DNA of 7,523 bases from an uncultured Clostridia bacterium. GTDB taxonomy: Bacteria; Bacillota; Clostridia; Oscillospirales; Acutalibacteraceae. The notes beneath the pieces were generated by a model. It was not told the origin of the DNA and made no database searches. It saw nothing but the letters and a program-made list of their open reading frames with translations. The position numbers and the translations under genes were made by a program. Below are positions 1 to 7,429 of the stretch, piece by piece (the stretch's first letter is position 1; each line of letters starts with the position of its first letter). Location: assembly GCA_937875885.1 (NCBI GenBank), contig CALEIO010000267.1, positions 1 to 7,523 of the forward strand. The letters are read 5' to 3'.

Positions 1-50
1 AGTCCCGAACCACCGTGAAGAACCAATGGAGTATCAATGGTGCTTCTTAT
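1..50 (-). other. Class II fructose-bisphosphate aldolase-like fragment fused in frame to the addA end
   Basis: After the AddA sequence SIVDEIERLKQ, the same frame reads IRSTIDTPLVLHGGSG and then leaves the window. LVLHGGSG is the hallmark of class II fructose/tagatose-bisphosphate aldolases: the His is a zinc ligand and the glycines bind substrate phosphate. In those enzymes it is preceded by a helix of the form RLKxIR. AddA proteins instead continue after the EIERL helix with a G-K/F-L-T-x-x-Q-A type segment. The shared stretch coding RLKQ (about 51-62) is a plausible microhomology point. Only about 16 residues are available, so the aldolase call rests on one motif, though a distinctive one. 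It probably marks a chimeric join rather than a real fusion protein. Confidence 0.6.
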
Positions 51-3000
51 TTGCTTTAATCTTTCTATTTCATCAACAATCGAAACACTTGCTAATTCAA
101 AATCACAATACTGCATAAACTTATGCATTGCAGTACCCTTTTCTGCCGCTGTGAGGGGTGCATCAGAAAGGAAAGCGGGCTTTGACAGAATTCTGCTGAA
201 ATACTTACCTCCATCACGATGTGTTAAAGCAGATGCGGTAACTTTCTGTGGAAGGTTGCACAAAGCAGAATATTTATATTTCATTCTGTCAAAACGGTCT
301 GTGAGTATCTCCCCTACATTTTCGGGTACATCCTCATAGACGGTTTCTTTGCTGACAGAGCTTATAGAAAGGCCGAAATCATACTCAAGATTATTAACAA
401 TAGTAACGCTGAAATTGCCTGTATCTTCGCAAGAAAAATCATTGCGCTCATAATCGGCAAATTCACGAAGAGCTGTGCCACCCGGGTGCATAAGAGCGCA
501 CATAACAATCCAGTCGCTGATATGCTTACAATCTCTTACAACAAAGGGAGAAACCTTGTAACTGCCTGTAAGATTCTGGGCGAGTTTTGAAACGTATGTA
601 TAAAGCTTTTTCTTTGTTGCAACCATAACAAGCTGTTCTTTAGCTCGGGTGAGTGCAACATAGAGCACTCGCAACTCTTCTGACATTTCGCTACGCTTTA
701 CTTCTAACGAAACAGCTTCTCTGGGCAGAGTGTTGTAGCTACACATAAGCAGATCATCTCTGCGCTTGGCTGCAAAGCCCAGCTTTGAGTGAAGGAGTAC
801 GTTATCTTTTGTATCAGAATTGAACTCACGTGCTGTGTTTGCAAGAATACAAACAGGAAACTCCAGGCCTTTGCTGCTATGAATAGTCATAATACGGACA
901 ACGTTGGTGCCTTCATCACCTGTGATTGCCGCTGCAGCAAGGTCTGTGCCATTCATCTGAAGTTTATCTATATATCTGACAAAAGCTGAAATTCCCTTGG
1001 ATGCTCCCTGCTCATAGCTCTTTGCATATTCCATAAGCAGACGAAGGTTATTGAGAGCAAGTTCGCCTCCTGTTGCATTACTCAAAGAGAGAAGACCTGT
1101 GTGTTCATACAATGCACCGATAAACAAATCAGCAGACATTGTGAGCGAAAGGTTGCGAAGATAATCAATGTCATCAATAAAGTTTTTGGATTTTTCATTA
1201 CCGTTCTGGGCAGAATTTCTGACAGAAAGATAAAGAGGTATTTTTTTGTCTGCATAACGGATTTCCGCAAGGTCATCGGGAGTAAATCCGTAAACTGCAG
1301 ACATCAGTACAGAAAGAAGAGGAATATCCTGCAAGGGGTTATCAATTACTTTAAGGAAATCTACAGCAACCATAACCTCATGGGAGCCTAAAAATCCTGC
1401 ACCACTCTCGCACACAGCAGGTACTCCGCAACGACGGAATTCGTTTGCATAAAGATCACCGTATCGACTTTTACTGCGCATAAGCACCGCAACGTCGCCA
1501 AAAGTAACCTTGCGCTGTGAATCTCCATCTTTAACGTATGAGTTCTTGCATTTTTCAAGAATAAGTGAAGCAATGTATCTTGCCTCTGCAACAGCCGCAT
1601 CAATATCTCCTATTTCATCAAGGTCAAGAAGATGAAGCTCATTGCAAGGACTCGTAGCACTTACATACTCCGCCGCAGGCACAAGCTGTTCTTCAGCTGT
1701 ATATTCCATATCACCAACACGTTCAGACATAAGACTCTTGAAAGTAAAGTTGATGAAATCAGTTACCTCACTGCGGCTTCGGAAGTTACGCTCAAGAATA
1801 ACCTTTGAGGGGTAATTATCAATCTCTTCATCATATAAAGGCAGATTGTTTTTTCTGCCCAGGAAAATCTCGGGCATAGCCTGACGGAAAGCGTAAATAC
1901 TCTGCTTTACGTCACCTACAACAAAAAGATTGGTGCCATTGTGAGAAACTGCATTGAAGATTAAATCCTGCACCTCGTTTGCATCCTGGAACTCATCAAC
2001 CATTACAGCATCATATCTGTCAGAGATTGTTTGTGCTACATCGGTATTGATAGGATTCCCCTGCGAATCAGTAGTTACGAGAAGCCTGAGGGTATGATGC
2101 ATAATATCGGAGAAATCTGCAACATTTTTTGAATTTTTAACTACAGTATAAAACTCATCAAAGGACTTTACACACTCAAAAAGCTCTGCAACAATGTCAG
2201 ACTGAAGAATAATATCTTTCTTTATATCAGCTTCAGAGCGCACAAAAAGCTCCTGAATTTTCTTGATATTATTCTTGACAGCTTTGCGGATTTCTGACAC
2301 CTGGATTTTGAGAGGATGATTTGTATATCCTTTTGCTCTGAGGGTGCCTGTTACAAATGTGTTGGAGAAATCCGAAATTTCATCCCAGGAAGAATTGAGA
2401 AGTTTATCTTTGAGAGTTTCAAGGTAAAGAAGGTCCTGATTGAAAAGATCACTAACAAAGCTTAAAAGTTCAGGTTCTTCTTCAAGACTTTTCAGTGCTG
2501 AACGGGTCATATCTATGCAATAATCTGCAGCAGATACCGCATAATCGATTACAATTCTGCCCCAAACACTTTCTGCAGCTGTAGTAAACTTTGTGTAAAA
2601 TTCAAGCTTCTGATCAAGCCACCTGTTACCGAAAGGATGAGATTTGAGAAACTCATGCATTCTGAGGATATTAGCCTGGAGTTTTCTGTCATCACGAGGA
2701 GTAGCAAAGGTTTCTACAAGTTTAGAAAAACCTGCAGATTTCTTTGCATAAAAGCTCTCAAGGGTTTGCTCCATTGCTTCTTCTTTGAACAAAGAAAGTT
2801 CGCTGTTATCTGCAATTCTGTAATCTCTGCTTATATCAAGCTTCTGGAAGAATTCACGTACAACATCACCGCAGAAACTGTCCACAGTAGAAATGTTGGC
2901 TCTGGGAAGAAAAACAAGCTGACGTCTGTACCATTCATTGGTGGGCTCTGCAGAAATAAGTTCACCAAGGGTTCTGGAGATTCTTTCTTTCAGTTCAGCG

Positions 3001-3191
3001 GCTGCAGCTTTAGTGTAAGTAACAATGAGGAGTCTTTCGATGGGAACTGGGTTTTCGCTGTCTGTAACCATTCTTGTTACACGCTCTACAAGAACAGCTG
3101 TTTTACCCGAGCCTGCGGCAGCACTTACAAGCAGAGAGCCTCTGCGGGCATTGATTGCAAGCTGCTGATTTTTTGTCCAGTTTCTGCTCAT
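1..3191 (-). CDS. addA: AddA, ATP-dependent helicase/nuclease subunit A (partial, C-terminus missing)
   Basis: AddA is the UvrD/RecB-type 3'-5' helicase plus nuclease subunit of AddAB, which resects double-strand breaks for RecA loading. Seen in the translation: Q-motif region WTKNQQ (residues 5-10), Walker A AAAGSGKT (24-31), motif Ia TYTKAAAAEL (58-67), Ib ANISTVDSFC (99-108), Walker B VDEFQDAN (398-405), motif III GDVKQSIYAFRQ (426-437), motif IV LERNFRSR, motif V TIHSSKGLEFP (H771) and motif VI LYVALTRAKEQ (R849). Near the left edge GTAMHKFMQYCDFE (H1023) begins the RecB-family nuclease domain. The frame is open to position 1, giving 1063 codons against about 1200-1250 usual for the family, so the D...DYK nuclease motifs are absent. 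The ATG overlaps the addB stop and follows a strong Shine-Dalgarno. The last 16 or so residues do not look like AddA (see separate entry). The helicase assignment is firm. Confidence 0.95.
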   Translation of the reverse strand, partial: MSRNWTKNQQLAINARRGSLLVSAAAGSGKTAVLVERVTRMVTDSENPVPIERLLIVTYTKAAAAELKERISRTLGELISAEPTNEWYRRQLVFLPRANISTVDSFCGDVVREFFQKLDISRDYRIADNSELSLFKEEAMEQTLESFYAKKSAGFSKLVETFATPRDDRKLQANILRMHEFLKSHPFGNRWLDQKLEFYTKFTTAAESVWGRIVIDYAVSAADYCIDMTRSALKSLEEEPELLSFVSDLFNQDLLYLETLKDKLLNSSWDEISDFSNTFVTGTLRAKGYTNHPLKIQVSEIRKAVKNNIKKIQELFVRSEADIKKDIILQSDIVAELFECVKSFDEFYTVVKNSKNVADFSDIMHHTLRLLVTTDSQGNPINTDVAQTISDRYDAVMVDEFQDANEVQDLIFNAVSHNGTNLFVVGDVKQSIYAFRQAMPEIFLGRKNNLPLYDEEIDNYPSKVILERNFRSRSEVTDFINFTFKSLMSERVGDMEYTAEEQLVPAAEYVSATSPCNELHLLDLDEIGDIDAAVAEARYIASLILEKCKNSYVKDGDSQRKVTFGDVAVLMRSKSRYGDLYANEFRRCGVPAVCESGAGFLGSHEVMVAVDFLKVIDNPLQDIPLLSVLMSAVYGFTPDDLAEIRYADKKIPLYLSVRNSAQNGNEKSKNFIDDIDYLRNLSLTMSADLFIGALYEHTGLLSLSNATGGELALNNLRLLMEYAKSYEQGASKGISAFVRYIDKLQMNGTDLAAAAITGDEGTNVVRIMTIHSSKGLEFPVCILANTAREFNSDTKDNVLLHSKLGFAAKRRDDLLMCSYNTLPREAVSLEVKRSEMSEELRVLYVALTRAKEQLVMVATKKKLYTYVSKLAQNLTGSYKVSPFVVRDCKHISDWIVMCALMHPGGTALREFADYERNDFSCEDTGNFSVTIVNNLEYDFGLSISSVSKETVYEDVPENVGEILTDRFDRMKYKYSALCNLPQKVTASALTHRDGGKYFSRILSKPAFLSDAPLTAAEKGTAMHKFMQYCDFELASVSIVDEIERLKQIRSTIDTPLVLHGGSG

Positions 3192-6100
3192 TGTGCCACC
3201 TCCTCTATGCCTAATTCTTTCAGTATTTCTGCTCTGTCAAGCTTGAATACTGTTTTCGATTTATCATCTTCCCTATGTCCGCAAGCAGCTTTATAGGGAC
3301 AATAATCACAGGCTTCATATCCGCCTGTAACAGGTACAGCTTCTACCCTGCCCTGTGTAAGCTCTGTTGCCATATCTGAAATGAGTCTGTCTATGTGCGC
3401 AAACACAGCACCAAACTCCTCAAGACTTGCAAGGTTATCTGTACCCTTTACATTCTCACCCTTGGCAGAAACGGGAATATAGACACCCTCAAAATCTCTT
3501 TCCATAGCCCCGATAACATCCATATCACCGAGGATAAGACCATTCATACGGAGTTTTTTGTTTCTTTCTGCAGCAATTTTCTCAAAAGAATCGTCAAAAG
3601 CTGCATTGATAACCGGTACCATTGAGGGCATATAGAGTACACCTGCAGGAATGAGCTTTTCATCACAGAAACCTGTACTATTCTTTGTAAGCGCTGAAAG
3701 GTAAATAAGCATCTGCAGATTAAGTCCGTACATAATATCTGATAAGTCAAAAATCTTTGTACCGGTCTTATAGTCAACAATTCTTATATATGTACGACCA
3801 TCCTTGCGCATAAGGTCGGCTCTGTCAACTTTTCCACGAATAGTTACAACCTGACCTGTGGGCAAAGTAATTGTGTATGCGGGTACATCATTGCCTATGT
3901 CAAGTTCGAAAGCTTCAGGATTAAAACTGCTCTGAGTGAGCTCTTCTATGAGATGGTTAATGAGCTTGTGCACATAGAGGGCAACTCTGCTGTAAAGATA
4001 AAGAAATCTTTCAGATTTGCCTTCTGTTGAACCAAAATGCTCTGTTGCATATTGACTCATAAGTGTTTCTATATCTTCTGAAATTGTTTCATCTGACAAA
4101 GAATTCATCTGTGATTTACTATATTTCTTGAGGAAATGTTCAAGAATATAATGAACAAAGCTACCGTACTCCATAGCATCAATCTGAGCTGTTCTGCGCT
4201 CTTTGAGCCTTAAGCCGTAGGTACAGAAGTACATAAATCTGCAAAGATGATATTTTTCAACCTGAGATGCAGAGAGATACATATTCTTGCCGAAAAGTTT
4301 TGATGAATTCTCGGGATTTGTAATTTGGAAATCTGATCTGTCGAGAGCTCTTCTGAGCGCTTTCTCTGAAGAAGAAAACTCTTTATTTGTGCTGAAATAT
4401 TCAGCGAGTGCCTTTGTGAATTCATCATCGGAGCCGACACGCGATGCATAGAGAGAAAAAGACTGTCTGGGACTCCAGGCAAGGTCAAGGGCAGGTACAT
4501 TGCTGAATGTTAGCTCGGGAATATCTGTGCAGATAAGTCGAAGTTCTGAAATAATAGAAGAAGAATTTATAGCTGTTCCTTTAAGGTCTGCACAAGGGTA
4601 GCTTATATAGAGTTTATCGGAAGCACTTGTAAGGGCATAATAGCAAAGATAATCTTCGTGCAAAGCCTGTGCCTGTGCACCATTATCGGAAAGGATGCCT
4701 GCTTCGATTAGAGTTGTACGTTCTCTCTGAGTAAAGATTCCGCTGCCTGACGCTGTACGGGGAAACTCTCCCTCCACGGCACCAATAACAAATACAACTT
4801 TTTTGTTATTTAGACGGAGTCTGTCGATATCACCAACTGTTACCTGGTCTGTTCCGTGAGGAATAAAAGACATATCCTGGGCTGAAAACTGCAGATTAAG
4901 AAGCTCTCCGAAGCGTTTTGGTGAAACTTTACGGCTGCCGATAACCTTGATTGTTCTGTTGAGGGTTTCAACAAACATCTGCCACAAGCGAATCTGCTCT
5001 TCTGCCAGATGGAAAGCTCCCTGCTCCTCTAAAGTATCACAAAGTTCATTTATCTTGCTGTCAACACCAAGACGGACAAGCAGAGAATACAGTGCCTTGC
5101 ACATTGTTTCGGCATCAACATCGTGAATATCAAGACGGTAATCGCAGATGGATTCAATTACGAGCTTTCTTACGTTTTCAACCTGGGTAAGCTCAAGTAA
5201 ATCGTTACTGTTGAAATCGTCAGCAAAACCTCTGGGATTCGCTGTAAACTCGTTTAAGAATTTATTACCCGAAACATTCCAGGTAAATATGTAATTTTCA
5301 AACAAAGCAACATCAAGCATAGAAGCACTTGTAAGACCTGATTTGAGCACAGACAGCACTGCATCCTTGTGAAATCCTGATGTTACACAGTCAAAGCAAG
5401 CAGAAATAAGCTTTGTAAGGGGCTTTGAATGAATGTGATAAGGGGTATCCATAAAGTAAGATATATCATACTTACTCAAGGCCGAATCGAGAATTCCGTT
5501 ATATGCAGATACATTGCGGGATACAACCGCAATATCATCGTATCGGTAATCCTTTGTTAGCACAAGTTTTCTGATATTTCTGGCAACGTAGTCTGCTTCA
5601 TCGTAGATATTCTTTGCGCAGTACACCTCGAAATCTTCTGAAGAATCGGCTGCTAATATCTGCTCCTGCTTTGCACGTCTGTAGACATTTGCTTCTATAT
5701 GGGATAAAACAGAAGAGTTATAGAAGCTGTTATAATCACATACTACAGAGGGCTCGATGCTAACACCTGTTTCTTTAGCGATTGCTTTAAGTCGATTTGC
5801 AGTTTCACGGGACTCATCAAAAATACTGTTATTCTGCTCTTCAACATCATCAGACAAGGTAACAATAAACTGCGAACTCTGCCCCATAAGCTCTGAAAGC
5901 ACATCAAACTCCGGCTGTGAAAAGCCGAGGAAAGAATCAACACAGATTATGTAATCTGTAAATACAGGATGGCTTTTAAGTAAGCTGTAAGCAACAGAAA
6001 GCTCACCATCGGGGTCACGGAATGAGCCTGAAAGTAAAGCTTCATAAGCCGAAAGTGTCATATTTACATCGTGGAGTTTTGCACCAAGGAGATTATTGTC

Positions 6101-6529
6101 TGACTTTGCAGCTTCTGTGAGAATTTCGGGAGTGATTTTATTTCTCATAAGCTCGTATCTTATATCGAGCATCATACCGAGGAGCTGTGTGGAAAGAGCT
6201 TTATCGGAATACATCTGCATAAAATCTGCAGTATCTTCCAGAGCAATGCTCATAAGCAAGGTCTTTACAGAATCATCTGCAAGAGTATTGGGTACATAAC
6301 CTGTTTCTTCAAAAACAAAATCACAAAGTCTTGAAAAACCCAGAACCTTAATATTCATTGCAGCTTTTGCACCCAGAATCTCGAGAAAAGCTTTTTCTGT
6401 ATCAAAGGTCTGCTGGTCGGGCACAAGCATCAGAAGCTTGTTTTCTCCGTTTTTTGCCAAAGCCGCAAGAAGATTTCTTACATATTCTGTTTTGCCGCTT
6501 TTACTTCTACCTAAAACAAATTTAAGCAT
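3188..6529 (-). CDS. addB: AddB, ATP-dependent helicase/nuclease subunit B
   Basis: AddB partners AddA in the break-resecting helicase-nuclease; its inactive helicase-like half recognises Chi-type sequences and its C-terminal nuclease cuts the other strand. The 1113-residue protein is close to family length (about 1150). Seen: nucleotide-binding loop GRSKSGKT at residues 7-14, a degenerate Walker B region IICVDSFLGFSQPE, DEADYVARNIRKLV in the middle, and the segment VVFVIGAVEGEFPR. The C-terminal RecB-type nuclease carries GKVDRAD (D902) and VDYKTG (D919, K921). The four iron-sulfur cysteines are all present: C763 in YHLCRFMYFC, then C1074, C1077 and C1083 in CDYCPYKAAC. The nuclease and cluster therefore look intact. 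The ATG at 6529 has AGGTGG 7 bases upstream (6542-6537). It is read with addA by a 4-base overlap and lies 62 bp from spoIIR, so it is probably part of a minus-strand operon. No frameshift was seen. Confidence 0.96.
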   Translation of the reverse strand: MLKFVLGRSKSGKTEYVRNLLAALAKNGENKLLMLVPDQQTFDTEKAFLEILGAKAAMNIKVLGFSRLCDFVFEETGYVPNTLADDSVKTLLMSIALEDTADFMQMYSDKALSTQLLGMMLDIRYELMRNKITPEILTEAAKSDNNLLGAKLHDVNMTLSAYEALLSGSFRDPDGELSVAYSLLKSHPVFTDYIICVDSFLGFSQPEFDVLSELMGQSSQFIVTLSDDVEEQNNSIFDESRETANRLKAIAKETGVSIEPSVVCDYNSFYNSSVLSHIEANVYRRAKQEQILAADSSEDFEVYCAKNIYDEADYVARNIRKLVLTKDYRYDDIAVVSRNVSAYNGILDSALSKYDISYFMDTPYHIHSKPLTKLISACFDCVTSGFHKDAVLSVLKSGLTSASMLDVALFENYIFTWNVSGNKFLNEFTANPRGFADDFNSNDLLELTQVENVRKLVIESICDYRLDIHDVDAETMCKALYSLLVRLGVDSKINELCDTLEEQGAFHLAEEQIRLWQMFVETLNRTIKVIGSRKVSPKRFGELLNLQFSAQDMSFIPHGTDQVTVGDIDRLRLNNKKVVFVIGAVEGEFPRTASGSGIFTQRERTTLIEAGILSDNGAQAQALHEDYLCYYALTSASDKLYISYPCADLKGTAINSSSIISELRLICTDIPELTFSNVPALDLAWSPRQSFSLYASRVGSDDEFTKALAEYFSTNKEFSSSEKALRRALDRSDFQITNPENSSKLFGKNMYLSASQVEKYHLCRFMYFCTYGLRLKERRTAQIDAMEYGSFVHYILEHFLKKYSKSQMNSLSDETISEDIETLMSQYATEHFGSTEGKSERFLYLYSRVALYVHKLINHLIEELTQSSFNPEAFELDIGNDVPAYTITLPTGQVVTIRGKVDRADLMRKDGRTYIRIVDYKTGTKIFDLSDIMYGLNLQMLIYLSALTKNSTGFCDEKLIPAGVLYMPSMVPVINAAFDDSFEKIAAERNKKLRMNGLILGDMDVIGAMERDFEGVYIPVSAKGENVKGTDNLASLEEFGAVFAHIDRLISDMATELTQGRVEAVPVTGGYEACDYCPYKAACGHREDDKSKTVFKLDRAEILKELGIEEVAQ
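3189..3205 (-). promoter_or_regulatory. addA ribosome binding site and ATGA stop-start overlap with addB
   Basis: On the minus strand, GAGGAGGTGG lies at 3205-3196, with the GGAGG core 7 bases before the addA ATG (3191-3189). The addB stop TGA occupies 3190-3188, so stop and start share ATGA. The Shine-Dalgarno is inside the last addB codons. This arrangement normally gives translational coupling and near-equal subunit amounts, which fits a heterodimer. It also fixes the addA start. Confidence 0.85.
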
Positions 6530-6559
6530 TGTGGCACCACCTGTAATTATTTGTTATAA

Positions 6560-6590
6560 GGATTATACCGCATAAGCTGTACCATAATCC
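6560..6590 (-). promoter_or_regulatory. Inverted repeat with a perfect -10 hexamer between spoIIR and addB
   Basis: The 62-bp gap holds GGATTAT (6590-6584, minus strand) and its complement ATAATCC (6566-6560), with ACAGC/GCGGT partly pairing inside around TTAT. The right arm overlaps TATAAT (6567-6562), a consensus -10 box about 33 bases before the addB ATG. The hexamer 17 bases upstream (GGATTA) is a poor -35. There is no T-run after the repeat on either strand, so it is not a typical intrinsic terminator. It could be an addBA promoter independent of sporulation control, or chance; this is inference. Confidence 0.3.
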
Positions 6591-6591
6591 G

Positions 6592-7200
6592 TCATCGTCT
6601 GAAAAATTCAATCAGACTGTTGTATATTTCTACAACTTTGAATCTGACTGTGTATCCGCTTTTTGAGGATACGATGTTATACTGCCCGGAATTGAGTTTT
6701 TCACCAAAATTGGCCGCTGAGGATGTGCCGATACACAAAGACGGATACATAACACACCACCAGTTTTTGCCTTTGGCTTCCCCTATTTTAATCTGCAGAG
6801 CGTCATAATATCCACCGGGCATTGTTACGTCACCATAATAACGGGTATTAAAACATACATTTTCAACCGCAGCTGTTACTGTGTAGTCGTAACCATTAGC
6901 TGTTATGGTATCATAAGCAACAGACGCAAAATACTGAAGATTATCTTTAGTGATTTTCATTGCTTCTTCTTTTGTCTGCACATCAGAATAGAACTCATTG
7001 CCTGCTTCAATCACCGCATCACGAACCTTGAGTTTCAGAGCCTGGTCAGCATCAGAATCAGAGTTTGCCAGAATATGCAGACGAAAGACATCCTTGCTTA
7101 TCTCTCTGCACTCACCCTCAAAAGGAATCAGCGCAAGAACAAAAAGAAGAACAAACCGAAGAAACTGCCCCTGCTGAAACAACAGTAACCGAATAACCAT
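6592..7200 (-). CDS. spoIIR: Stage II sporulation protein R (SpoIIR); N-terminus doubtful
   Basis: SpoIIR is made in the forespore under sigma-F, exported into the intermembrane space, and triggers SpoIIGA to cleave pro-sigma-E in the mother cell. Family signatures are clear: ISKDVFRLHILANSDS (residues 34-49) followed by DQALKLKVRDAV, MPGGYYDALQIKIGEAKG (127-144), NWWCVMYPSLC (146-156) and the C-terminal YTVRFKVVEIY (183-193). Length is 202 residues, within the usual 200-230. Residues 16-26 are hydrophobic (FVLLFVLALIP) and could be the export signal. The ATG at 7200 is the only in-frame ATG before a stop, but has no Shine-Dalgarno. Residues 1-15 (RLLLFQQGQ region) are atypical, with Gln and Arg where a short Lys-rich start is expected. 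That segment may belong to joined foreign sequence, so the true start is uncertain. Identity from residue 30 onward is firm. Confidence 0.9.
   Translation of the reverse strand: MVIRLLLFQQGQFLRFVLLFVLALIPFEGECREISKDVFRLHILANSDSDADQALKLKVRDAVIEAGNEFYSDVQTKEEAMKITKDNLQYFASVAYDTITANGYDYTVTAAVENVCFNTRYYGDVTMPGGYYDALQIKIGEAKGKNWWCVMYPSLCIGTSSAANFGEKLNSGQYNIVSSKSGYTVRFKVVEIYNSLIEFFRR
7119..7196 (+). other. Possible C-terminal tail of an unidentified protein, upstream of the DUF4250 gene
   Basis: In the plus-strand frame ending with TAA at 7194-7196, residues read as an acidic, low-complexity tail: QKESAQEQKEEQ, then TEETAPAETTVTE and stop. Tails of this type are common at the ends of real bacterial proteins. 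The stop lies 36 bp before the DUF4250 ATG, a normal same-operon distance. The frame is open back to 7032, but upstream of about 7120 it lies antisense to conserved spoIIR codons and does not look protein-like. Antisense of a T-rich signal-peptide sequence can mimic a Glu/Gln/Lys-rich tail, so part of this may be chance. If real, only the 3' end of the gene is present. Confidence 0.35.
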
Positions 7201-7220
7201 ATAAAAAATTATTATTACAG

Positions 7221-7226
7221 AGGAGG
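7221..7226 (+). promoter_or_regulatory. Ribosome binding site of the DUF4250 gene
   Basis: A perfect AGGAGG sits 6 bases before the ATG at 7233 and fixes the start. The interval from the spoIIR ATG to this ATG is only 32 bp, too short for two divergent promoters. No credible -35/-10 pair was found here, which suggests the plus-strand gene is normally transcribed from further upstream. Confidence 0.85.
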
Positions 7227-7232
7227 ATATTT

Positions 7233-7415
7233 ATGAGTAACGCATTACCAAATGATCCTATGTTGTGTTTGAGTGTAGTAAATACAAAGCTAAGAGATTT
7301 TTATCAAGATTTAGACGCCCTATGTAATGATTTAGCTATTGATAAGGATGCATTAATTCAGAAATTAGCTGACATTGATTATATATATGACGCAGATCAA
7401 AACCAATTTATTTAG
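7233..7415 (+). CDS. DUF4250 domain-containing small protein
   Basis: This is a 60-residue protein matching the DUF4250 pattern along its whole length: LPNDPMLCLSVVNTKLRDFY at residues 5-24, LDALCNDLAID in the middle, and the terminal YDADQNQF. The function of the family is unknown. There is no signal peptide or membrane segment, so a small soluble, probably helical cytoplasmic protein is likely. All nine leucines are coded by TTA, TTG or CTA, unlike spoIIR, addB and addA, which use mostly CTT and CTG. With local GC near 29%, the gene is compositionally distinct from the minus-strand block. The probable miaB start follows after 14 bp, indicating an operon. From memory, DUF4250 genes do occur next to miaB in Clostridia, but I cannot check that here. 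Confidence 0.85.
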   Translation: MSNALPNDPMLCLSVVNTKLRDFYQDLDALCNDLAIDKDALIQKLADIDYIYDADQNQFI

Positions 7416-7429
7416 AAAGGAACTTATGT

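Noticed and set aside
1..3191. A natural AddA-aldolase fusion enzyme
   Set aside because: The join removes the AddA nuclease core and enters the aldolase in the middle of its fold, so neither domain would be functional.
2637..3296. Plus-strand open frame of 219 codons
   Set aside because: It lies antisense to the conserved Walker A and motif Ia region of addA and the end of addB. Its translation is Ser/Cys/Phe-rich with no recognisable domain.
6560..6590. Intrinsic terminator after spoIIR
   Set aside because: The stem is interrupted and neither side is followed by a run of T, so it was kept only as a weak regulatory candidate.
6652..6672. Inverted repeat GTATCC/GGATAC with a T-rich loop, terminator-like at first sight
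   Set aside because: The stem is only 6 bp, it sits inside conserved spoIIR codons, and it has no following T-run.
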